From CAZTTG01 sp964615935 (GTDB taxonomy: Bacteria; Planctomycetota; UBA1135; GCA-002686595), in contig CAZTTG010000039.1 in NCBI GenBank assembly GCA_964615935.1, positions 1-55,311 of the forward strand: a DNA stretch of 55,311 nt. The letters are read 5' to 3'. The translations under genes and the position numbers were made by a program. Below, piece after piece: positions 16,641 through 23,742 of this stretch (positions are counted from its first letter, which is position 1; the number at the start of each line of letters is the position of its first letter). The notes beneath the pieces are model-generated. The model had not been told where the DNA came from, searched no databases, and saw nothing but the letters and a program-made list of their open reading frames with translations.

Positions 16641-17531
16641 CTACTTCAGGGCCACGATGTAGGCGATCCAGGACGGGCAGTTCTCCCCCTTGGGGTCCTT
16701 CTCGAAGATGCCGTTGCCCTCGTCGCTGTCCTCCTCGTCCCCCTCGAAGTAGCAGTCGACCTGCTCGAAGCCGGCCTCGTAGAGGAGATCCACCAGCTCG
16801 GGCATGCTCCACACCCGCCAGCTGTAGGTGAAGGCCTCGCGCATCTTCGAACCGTCACGGAACTCGAAGTGGATGGCGCAGGACTGCTCTCCGGTGACGG
16901 GGAAGTACTCCCCCTGATCCCATACGTAGGTGAAGCCGCCCTCGATCTTCTTCTCCTCCTCCATCTCCTCGGTGGACTCGGGGCCGCCGTGGAGGTCGAG
17001 CACGAAGATGCCCTTGTCGGCCAGGTCCCGGCGCGCGATCCGGAAGTACTCCAGGAGCTCGGCGCGGGTCTTGAAGATGCAGTAGGAGAAGTTCTGGGCG
17101 CAACGTACGTCGGGCGGCTGATCGCCGGGTGCGCGCACGTCCTCGAGATGTAGGCTCACCCGGCCGGAGGTCTGGGAACCCAGGGGGGTCAGGTTGTTCT
17201 CGATACCCCAGGTGACCGGCTCGGGATCGTTGTCGAAGCCCTCGGCAGTGTTGCGCTTGCTCAGGCGGACCCAGTAGGAGCACAAGAGGGCGGTGCCGCA
17301 GAAGTCCTCCCTGAGGTGGCGGGCCTTGCGGCGGCGCACCTTCTTGTAGGTGTCTGCCAGGAACTCGGCGTCCACGTCGGCGGACTGGACCGCGAGCTGG
17401 TAGAGCTCGTACTTGTCGGCCGTCGCCGCCGTGTACTTCGAGCCGCGCCCCTTCCGGCTGCCCTTTCGATGCTTGCCCTTCTTCCCCTTGGATGACTTGC
17501 TTTCGCTGACCTGGGCTCGAGTGTTGGGCAT
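16641..17531 (-). CDS. Class I SAM-dependent methyltransferase with a basic N-terminal tail
   Basis: 296 residues. The first ~32 are Lys/Ser/Gly/Arg-rich (KGKKGKHRKGSRKGRG) and probably disordered, suggesting contact with nucleic acid or another polyanion. The rest is a methyltransferase fold: HLREDFCGTALLCSYW (motif I position with an FCGT loop), NTAEGFDNDPEPV, APGDQPPDVRCAQNFSYC and KGIFVLDLHGGPES. The Tyr/Trp-rich tail (FTYSWRVWSMPELVDLLYEAG) matches the usual C-terminal strand and helix. The substrate is unknown. The ATG at 17531 is supported by AGGAGAA seven bases upstream. It lies downstream of the 83-residue gene on the same strand but 168 bases away, so probably has its own promoter. 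Confidence 0.8.
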   Translation of the reverse strand: MPNTRAQVSESKSSKGKKGKHRKGSRKGRGSKYTAATADKYELYQLAVQSADVDAEFLADTYKKVRRRKARHLREDFCGTALLCSYWVRLSKRNTAEGFDNDPEPVTWGIENNLTPLGSQTSGRVSLHLEDVRAPGDQPPDVRCAQNFSYCIFKTRAELLEYFRIARRDLADKGIFVLDLHGGPESTEEMEEEKKIEGGFTYVWDQGEYFPVTGEQSCAIHFEFRDGSKMREAFTYSWRVWSMPELVDLLYEAGFEQVDCYFEGDEEDSDEGNGIFEKDPKGENCPSWIAYIVALK

Positions 17532-17699
17532 GGGTAGTTCTCCTGATCGTGGAATGCAGAGGGCGGATCCTATCCGGATCTCGACCTGATCCCAATGGGT
17601 TCTCCGGTCCGGAAGACCGGGAGGCTTGCCATCGCGGCTCCGATGGCGCGGCCGCGCGGTTGGTGGCTCGGGGGGTGGCCTTCGGTCGCGTTCGAGCGC

Positions 17700-17951
17700 T
17701 CAGGCGACCAGCTCGCGCAGGGTGTTGAGGACCCGCTCGTTGGTCTTGGGATCGAGCACCGCGAGCCGCACGGCTCCGCGGATGTGGCGCGGGACGCTCA
17801 TCGGGCTGTGGTCGAAACGCCGGTTGATCCGGCGCGACAGCTCGCTCGGCTGCTTGACCTCCAGCAGGATCCAGTCGCCGATCGAAGGCATGGGGCGCAC
17901 CCCCGGGATCGTCGACAGGCGCGAGTAGTAGCGGTCCTTTTCATCGTCCAC
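17700..17951 (-). CDS. 83-residue protein resembling the small domain of a fold-type I aminotransferase
   Basis: A GTG start with a perfect AGGAGG at good spacing supports this as a real small gene. The sequence runs YYSRLSTIPGVRPMPSIGDW, then ILLEV, SELSRRINRR, RGAVRLAVLDPKTNERVL and LREL. The pattern 'L..PGV...PS...(F/W).L..V ... (L/V)R..V..P..NE..L..L' is that of the C-terminal small domain of histidinol-phosphate-type aminotransferases, but the whole large PLP-binding domain is absent. It could be a stand-alone regulatory or decayed domain, or an unrelated family with a similar fold. No neighbour suggests a pathway. Confidence 0.65.
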   Translation of the reverse strand: MDDEKDRYYSRLSTIPGVRPMPSIGDWILLEVKQPSELSRRINRRFDHSPMSVPRHIRGAVRLAVLDPKTNERVLNTLRELVA

Positions 17952-18410
17952 GGCTGATCCTCCTCAGAGCGGACCGCCCGGGGCGGCCTGGCCGACGGGT
18001 CCCTGCGCTCGTCCCCGGGGGGGGCGCCGAAGGCGAGCCGGGCGGGTCCGATCGGCCGCTGCTTGTCAGATCCCGTTTCGGGCCGCCTCCTGCGACCGGC
18101 AGGCTGCCGGGGCCCGGAGCGCCGGGAGTAGCCTCGGCCAGGTGCGGGGCGGGCGAAGGCCCTCTCCGACCCCGATCGAAGCCAGCCATACAGTATGTTG
18201 TATTACTGGGATCCACAAGCCCAAGACACGGTATAGGCCGGGGCCCATCGGGGGGATTCCCACCCGCGGGAAGGCCCTCCTGCCCGGGCTTCCGAGCGCC
18301 TGGAACCCGCGCGGGCGCTCCCCCCCGCCCCTCCCCGGCGTCCGCCGAGCGCCCCGGGCATCGTCACCCGCTGGAGCTGGTCCGGAGGAGCCTGAGGGGA
18401 CGGCCGGGGG
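17952..18410. other. 459-base intergenic region with an AT-rich island
   Basis: No convincing gene. Most of it is G/C-rich, but 18181-18240 is distinctly AT-rich and holds an inverted repeat, CAGTA at 18192-18196 and TACTG at 18205-18209. On the minus strand TTGTGG and TACTGT lie 17 bases apart over the same spot, so this may be the promoter/operator of the 83-residue gene, with a ~240-base leader. This is a weak assignment. Confidence 0.3.
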
Positions 18411-20252
18411 TCAGGGCCGGGCGTAGCCGTGGCTGTAGGCGCCGATCGCGGGTCGCGCCCCCTCGGGACTCGATCGTCGGGCCGCGGCCTCGGCCGTCCG
18501 GGCGGCCTCGGCGGAGTCGATCCCGGCCACCTCGCGTAGGAAGGCCGGCGCGTCCACCGGGGGCAGGCAGAACTCGCGCAGGCCGGCGCCGAGGAGCAGC
18601 GGCAGGTTCCGCGTCCGCGCCGCGGTGACCCCGAAGACCGACAGGGGGGTCGAGGTCTGGCTGCAGACCGAGGCGATCTTGCGCAGCGCGCGCAGGACGA
18701 TGGGGTGGATGGACTCGAAGGTGTCCGCCAGGTCGTGGTTGCCGCGGTCGCTGGCCAGGAGGTACTGCACCAGCGAGTCGAGGCTGATGATCAGGAAGTC
18801 CGCCTCGCCGGCCAGGTCGCGCACCCCCAGGGCCGAGGCCGGGGTCTCGATCACCGCCCCCAGGAGGGGCTTCTCGCCCGCGGCCCCGCCCGCCTTCCGT
18901 TGCTCGATCCGCTCCTCGTGCAGGATGTCGCGGACCCGCCGCAGCTCGCCGCAGTCGTTGACGAAGGGCAGGGCCAGGCGGGGCTGGCGGGTCTCGGCCG
19001 CCCGGAGGATCGCCTGGAGCTGCAGGCGCAGGATCGACTCGCGGGCGAGCAGAGCGCGCACTCCCCCGAGCCCCAGCTCGGGGTTGGGCTCGCGGTCCTC
19101 GTGCAGGTAGCCGATGCCCAGGTGGGAGTGGGCGTCGAGAAGGCGGAAGGTGACCGGCCGGGTTCCGGCCTCCTCGAAGACCGCGCGGTAGTGGGCCTGC
19201 AGGGCTTCGCGGGTGGGAGGCTCGCGGTCCATGATGAACATCAGCTCGGTGCGGTACAGGCCGATCGAGGCGCACCCCAGGGCCACGGCCTGTTCGACCT
19301 CCGGCAGGCTTCCGCAGGCGGCCGCGATCCCCACCGCGACGCCGTCGCGCGTGGCGCAGGGCTCCCCCACCGAGCCGGGCTCGTCCGGTCGGGCCATCCG
19401 GTCGAGCTCGCTCCGGCTCTGGTGGAACTGGGCTCGGATCTCCTCGCCGGGCTCGACCCGCACCAGGCCGTCGGTGGCGTCGATCATGACGAACTGGCCC
19501 TCGTGCACCCGCTCGAGGAGGTCCTCGACCCCGATCAGGGTGGGGATGCGCATCGATCGCGCCAGGATCGCGGCGTGGCTGGTCAGGCCGCCCTCCTCGG
19601 TCAGGATGCCGAGCACGTGCTCGCCCTCGAGGTTGAACATGTCGACGATCGAGAGCTCCCGGGCCACCAGCACGTAGTCCCGCGGCGAGGACGGGTCCTG
19701 GTCGGGCGCGCCGGACTCCTTCTCCAGGTAGCGCAGCACACGGATGCCCACGTCGCGCAGGTCGATCGCCCGCTCGCGCAGGGTCTCGTTGGGCACCAGC
19801 CGGAAGATGCGGTCGAAGTCGGTGATCACCTTGGCGATGGAGCCCTCGAGCGTGAGCTGCTCGTTGATGATCAGGTTCTCGACGTCCGAGATGAAGACCG
19901 AGTCCTTCAGGTAGGCCACGTGCACGTCGAGGATGCGGGTGTCGTCCAGGGAGACGCGCCCCGACAGGTTGGTCTTCAGCTCCGAGAGCTGCGCGCGGGC
20001 GGCCACCAGAGCCCGGTGGAAGCGATTGAGCTCGCGCTCGATCCCCTCGCGCGGCACGCGCTGCCCGGTCACCAGGCTCAGGTCGTCCTCCTTGAGGTGC
20101 ACCGTGCCCAGGGCCAGCCCGGGCGCGACGGTGGTGCCGCGCAGGATCTGGCCGCCCTCGGCCGGGTCGGAGCCGGTGGCCTGCGGATGGACCTCCTCGG
20201 GCTCGCCTCCCGCGGCCGCGGCCGCCCTCCCGGTGGACGCTTCCTCGCTCAT
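18411..20252 (-). CDS. PTS enzyme I (PtsI)-like protein with altered PEP-binding half
   Basis: 613 residues with the enzyme I layout: N-terminal domain from ILRGTTVAPGLALG, swivelling phosphohistidine domain with GGLTSHAAILARSMRIP (His at residue 226), and a PEP-utiliser barrel beginning ASIGLYRTELMFIMDREPPT. The barrel departs from active enzymes. The Mg/PEP loop normally reading GTNDLTQY is ISLDSLVQY (Ser at 493 replaces the key Asp), and the catalytic Cys of the C-G-E motif is replaced by FGV at 540-542. R335, R370 and E469 are kept. Classical enzyme I phosphorylates HPr from PEP; this one may be regulatory or phosphorylated differently. No HPr or EIIA gene is in the window. A ~37-residue acidic N-terminal tail precedes the fold. 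Confidence 0.85.
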   Translation of the reverse strand: MSEEASTGRAAAAAGGEPEEVHPQATGSDPAEGGQILRGTTVAPGLALGTVHLKEDDLSLVTGQRVPREGIERELNRFHRALVAARAQLSELKTNLSGRVSLDDTRILDVHVAYLKDSVFISDVENLIINEQLTLEGSIAKVITDFDRIFRLVPNETLRERAIDLRDVGIRVLRYLEKESGAPDQDPSSPRDYVLVARELSIVDMFNLEGEHVLGILTEEGGLTSHAAILARSMRIPTLIGVEDLLERVHEGQFVMIDATDGLVRVEPGEEIRAQFHQSRSELDRMARPDEPGSVGEPCATRDGVAVGIAAACGSLPEVEQAVALGCASIGLYRTELMFIMDREPPTREALQAHYRAVFEEAGTRPVTFRLLDAHSHLGIGYLHEDREPNPELGLGGVRALLARESILRLQLQAILRAAETRQPRLALPFVNDCGELRRVRDILHEERIEQRKAGGAAGEKPLLGAVIETPASALGVRDLAGEADFLIISLDSLVQYLLASDRGNHDLADTFESIHPIVLRALRKIASVCSQTSTPLSVFGVTAARTRNLPLLLGAGLREFCLPPVDAPAFLREVAGIDSAEAARTAEAAARRSSPEGARPAIGAYSHGYARP

Positions 20253-20332
20253 GGGATTATGGTAAGGAGGTGGGAATCCCCGCGTCCACCTCGGCTCGCC
20301 TCCCGGCCCCGCTCCCCTCGAGAGGATCCGTC

Positions 20333-21442
20333 ATGCCGCTCTCCGCCGCCCCCAGAGCCCTCTCCCGCCTGGCCCGGATGGCCGCCCTCTTGATCCTCGC
20401 GCTCGCGGCCCCGGCCCTCTCCGGCGGCCCGCCCTGCGAGCGCCCGCAGGAGGGCGCCGGGGAGGCCGCCCAGGCCGGCTCGCAGGTGGAGCGGGAGCTC
20501 TTCGAGGTGGTCCGGGTCGTCGACGGAGACACCCTCCACATCCGCCGCGAGGGCCGGGTCGAGAAGCTGCGCCTGCTCTCGGTCGACACCGAGGAGAAGA
20601 TCACCGGTCGGGCGGCGACCTCCACCACCAAGCCCGAGACGGTCTACGGACAGGAGATCGCGCTGTGGGCCAGGGAGTTCTTCGATGGCCTGGCCGCGGA
20701 GGGTCGACCGGCCGAGGTGGGACTGGCCTTTCCTGACGGCGAGGAGCGCTACGACGTCTACGGGCGCCTCCTGTGCCACGTGATCCTGCCCGACGGGCGC
20801 GACTTCAACCTCTTGCTGGTCGAGACCGGCCGCAGCCCCTACTTCAACAAGTACGGCAACAGCCGCATCTGCCACCAGGCCTTCGTCGCCGGCCAGCGCG
20901 CGGCGCGCGAGGCGAAGCTGGGGGTGTGGAATCCGGACACCAACCGACCCAGGACCCCGGGGGCACCCGCGGCCCGGCGGCCCTACGACCGGCTCCTGCC
21001 CTGGTGGCAGGCCCGGTCCGAGGCGGTGGATGCCTTCCGGCGCGCGCGCGAGGCGGACCCCCTCCGGGTGGCCGACGCCGAGCTCCCCGCCCAGCTCGGG
21101 GCCGCCTCTCGCGCGGTGGAGGAGGGGGGCGGTCCGGCGCGCGTCTTCGGCTCGATCCAGCGGCTCTTCGAGGAGACCGACGGCAGCCTGACGGTCCTCT
21201 TCCGCACGAGCGACAAGAGCCGCGCCTTCCGCGCCCGAATCCCGGCGGACGCCCGGGAGGCCTTCGCCGACCTCGATCTCGAGGCCACGCGGGAGGAGTT
21301 CCACCAGAACTACCTCTGGGTCCGCGGCGAGCTGCGCTGGTCCGGCCGCGGCTTCGAGATGACGTGCACCGATCCGGAGGTCTTCGAGCCCGCCGGACCG
21401 GAGCCGGCCCTGCCCGAGCCGGCCGAGGCGGAGCAGGGCTGA
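20333..21442 (+). CDS. Secreted staphylococcal-nuclease-like protein
   Basis: 369 residues with a signal peptide (MAALLILALAAPALSGG). Residues ~55-210 follow the SNase fold: VVRVVDGDTLHIRREG, LRLLSVDTEE (metal Asp region), YGQEIALWAREF, YDVYGRLLCHVIL, FNLLLVETGRSPYF and AGQRAAREAKLGVW. Such enzymes cleave DNA or RNA with calcium outside the cell. The C-terminal ~160 residues contain a second beta-rich stretch (GSLTVLFRTSDKSRAFRARI) of unknown role, possibly an OB-fold. The ATG at 20333 follows AGAGGA. A GTG at 20270 in frame overlaps a GGAGG too closely to be used. It is convergent with the epimerase gene, 20 bases apart. Confidence 0.85.
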   Translation: MPLSAAPRALSRLARMAALLILALAAPALSGGPPCERPQEGAGEAAQAGSQVERELFEVVRVVDGDTLHIRREGRVEKLRLLSVDTEEKITGRAATSTTKPETVYGQEIALWAREFFDGLAAEGRPAEVGLAFPDGEERYDVYGRLLCHVILPDGRDFNLLLVETGRSPYFNKYGNSRICHQAFVAGQRAAREAKLGVWNPDTNRPRTPGAPAARRPYDRLLPWWQARSEAVDAFRRAREADPLRVADAELPAQLGAASRAVEEGGGPARVFGSIQRLFEETDGSLTVLFRTSDKSRAFRARIPADAREAFADLDLEATREEFHQNYLWVRGELRWSGRGFEMTCTDPEVFEPAGPEPALPEPAEAEQG

Positions 21443-21462
21443 GGCCGGGCCCCGAGCCTCGG

Positions 21463-22416
21463 TCACAGCTCGGAGTAGTCCCTCTCGCGGTCGCGCCGGC
21501 GGGCCAGCTCGCTGGCGTAGCGCCGCCCGAGCCGGTCGGCGTGCTGGCGGGCCCACTCGGTGAGGCGTGTGGTCCCGGCCGGGGGGGAGTCGGTGTGCAG
21601 GAGGTCGCTCATCAGGCCCTCGATCTCCGGCCGGGTGATCACCACGTCGCCCTCGAGCTTTCCCATGATCCAGCCCAGCCAGTGGCCCAGCCGGGGGGGA
21701 ATGGACAGCATCGGCCGGGACTTGCCGATGATCCGCCCGATCTCGCCCACCAGCTCGCGGAAGGTGAAGGTCTCCGGTCCGATGGCGTCGATGGTGCGGT
21801 TCTCGCCCTCCTGCCCCTGCTCCACCGCCAGCCGGGCCAGGTCGTCGACGAAGATGGGCTGCAGGCGGTAGCGCCCGTCGCCGAAGATCCCGAAGAGCGG
21901 GAAGCGGCGCAGGATCCAGGCGATGTTGTTGACCAGGATGTCCTCCGCGCCGAAGAGGACCGTCGGCCGCAGGATGGCCCAGGAAGGGCCGCGGGTCTTC
22001 AGGGCCTGCTCGAGCTCGGCCTTGCCGGCGAAGTAAGTCAGGTGGGAGCCCGCGTCGGGGTTCGTGATGCTCACGTGCACGATGCGCTCCACCCCGGCCT
22101 CGGCAGCGGCCTCGAACAGTCGCAGGGTGTTCCGGACGGCCGCGGCGTGACTGAAGTCTCCGTGCTCGAAGCGCACCCAGTAGGTGTTGTAGAGGACCCG
22201 CGCGCCCCGCAGGGACTCCACCAGGCGCGGGGGGTCGTCGAAGTCGAAGGGACGCGCCTCCACCCGCCCCTCGAAGGGGTTGGCCCGCCGGGGCGACCCG
22301 GTCAGGGTTCGCACCCGGCGGCCGGAGTCCAGCAGCCGGCGCGCGATGTAGCGGCCGGAATAGCCGAAGGCGCCGGTGACGACGTGGAGCTCGTCGGTGG
22401 AGTGGGGTGTCGTCAT
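21463..22416 (-). CDS. NAD(P)-dependent epimerase/NDUFA9-like atypical SDR
   Basis: 317 residues with an N-terminal Rossmann motif VVTGAFGYSGRYIARRLL and RVRTLTGS at the end of beta-2, where atypical SDRs place the cofactor selector. ARVLYNTYWVRF, VERIVHVSITNPDAGS, YFAGKAELEQAL (Y-x3-K catalytic pair) and SWAILRPTVLFG follow the extended/atypical SDR pattern. The C-terminal half (GPETFTFRELVGEIGRIIG) fits NAD-binding NDUFA9-like proteins. Substrate is unknown; sugar nucleotides, quinones or lipids are all possible. It is the last gene of the glycosyltransferase cluster, 123 bases after the GT2 gene, so co-transcription is possible but not certain. Confidence 0.85.
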   Translation of the reverse strand: MTTPHSTDELHVVTGAFGYSGRYIARRLLDSGRRVRTLTGSPRRANPFEGRVEARPFDFDDPPRLVESLRGARVLYNTYWVRFEHGDFSHAAAVRNTLRLFEAAAEAGVERIVHVSITNPDAGSHLTYFAGKAELEQALKTRGPSWAILRPTVLFGAEDILVNNIAWILRRFPLFGIFGDGRYRLQPIFVDDLARLAVEQGQEGENRTIDAIGPETFTFRELVGEIGRIIGKSRPMLSIPPRLGHWLGWIMGKLEGDVVITRPEIEGLMSDLLHTDSPPAGTTRLTEWARQHADRLGRRYASELARRRDRERDYSEL

Positions 22417-22539
22417 TCCGTCTCGCCCTTCGAAGGCTACATTCCAGAGGGGGGAATCCGGGCGGGCAAGCGAAAACCGGATCGCGGTGCGCGGTGCTGC
22501 GGGGGGGCCTCGGGAGGCCCGGCCGGAGACGAGCCCGGA

Positions 22540-23742
22540 TCACGACGACCCGAACATCTCCTCCAGCCCGTACCGCGCCACCAGCCCCTGCTGCAGCTCG
22601 GCGTACTCCCGCTCCCCCTCCACGCACCACAGGGGCCGCAGGAAGAGCTCGAAGATCTCCCGATCCCCGCGCCGCCGCCGCGACTGCACCTGCGCGCGCC
22701 GCTCGCTCCAGTGGTCCCAGCTTCCCAGGAAGTCGTTCAGGGCCAGGAGGTCCGCCACCGCCATGCTCGGCAGGGGATGGCGCTGCGCGCCCCTCATGCG
22801 CTCCAGCCAGCGGCGCCAGCCCCCGACCCGCCTCCCCCGCGCGCCCTCGATGCGAAACGGGCTATCGTCCTCGATACGCGCCATGATCCACGAGCGGCGG
22901 ATCCCCAGGGCCAGCAGGGCGGGGAGCACGCGCTCCAGGCTCTCCTGGTCGTAGCACTTGAAGCAGGAGCAGGCCGCGTTGCGCACCTGCAGGAGGCGGA
23001 TCGCCTCCGGGGGGAAGGTGCTCGAGGTCGAGGAGCGATGATGGACGCAGATCGCCCCAGGGACGTAGTGCACCTCGTGGCCCGTGAGCCACAGGCGCCA
23101 CCCCAGGTCGAGGTCGTCGTAGTAGGCGAAGAACTCCGAGTCGAAGCCGCCCACCTCGTCGAAGGCGGTCCGCTCCACCGCCATCGCGCCGCCGCAGGCG
23201 AAGAAGCACCGGCGAGCCAGCTCCACCTCGGCCCGGGAATCGCCGCCGAAGCCGTGCCCGATGGCGAAGCCCTGAAAGCTCCCCCCTCCACCGGCGTAGT
23301 CGATGCCCCCGTCGGGGAGCAGCATCCGCGATCCGGTCGACTGGCACTCCCCGCGGGCGATGGGGCTGACCAGCTCCCGCAACCAGGCCGGCTCCACTCG
23401 AACGTCGTTGTTCAGGAAGACCAGCACCCGGGAGGGATCGACGGCCCCCGCCCCCTGGTTGCAGGCCGGCGCGAAGCCCCGGTTCTCCTGATTGGCGAGC
23501 ACCCGCACCTGCGGCCAGCGGCGGGCCAGCCAGGGGAGGCTGCCGTCCCGCGAGCCGTTGTCCACCACCAGGACCTCCAGGCGATCGCGCGGATAGGCGC
23601 TGCGCTCGAGGGCGGGCAGGCAGCCCTCGAGGTGCGCTCGCCCGTCGCAGCTCGCGATGATGATCGACACCGGCGGAAGATCGGCCTCGGCCAGGGGAGG
23701 GCCGGGTCGTACGGCGAGGGCCGAGAGCTGGTCGGTCGACAT
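22540..23742 (-). CDS. GT2-family glycosyltransferase (rhamnosyltransferase-like)
   Basis: 400 residues. The GT-A fold is clear: VSIIIASCDGRAHLEGCLPAL, then VLVVDNGSRDGS, NRGFAPACNQGA, VLVFLNNDVRVEP (the DxD-like metal motif is NND) and GGFDSEFFAYYDDLDLGWRL (catalytic-base region ED-type). The C-terminal ~150 residues are basic and specific to this subgroup. These enzymes add sugars such as rhamnose to surface glycans from the cytosolic face. Its ATG overlaps the TGA of the upstream gene in the sequence TGATG, so translation is coupled to the fusion glycosyltransferase. Confidence 0.92.
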   Translation of the reverse strand: MSTDQLSALAVRPGPPLAEADLPPVSIIIASCDGRAHLEGCLPALERSAYPRDRLEVLVVDNGSRDGSLPWLARRWPQVRVLANQENRGFAPACNQGAGAVDPSRVLVFLNNDVRVEPAWLRELVSPIARGECQSTGSRMLLPDGGIDYAGGGGSFQGFAIGHGFGGDSRAEVELARRCFFACGGAMAVERTAFDEVGGFDSEFFAYYDDLDLGWRLWLTGHEVHYVPGAICVHHRSSTSSTFPPEAIRLLQVRNAACSCFKCYDQESLERVLPALLALGIRRSWIMARIEDDSPFRIEGARGRRVGGWRRWLERMRGAQRHPLPSMAVADLLALNDFLGSWDHWSERRAQVQSRRRRGDREIFELFLRPLWCVEGEREYAELQQGLVARYGLEEMFGSS

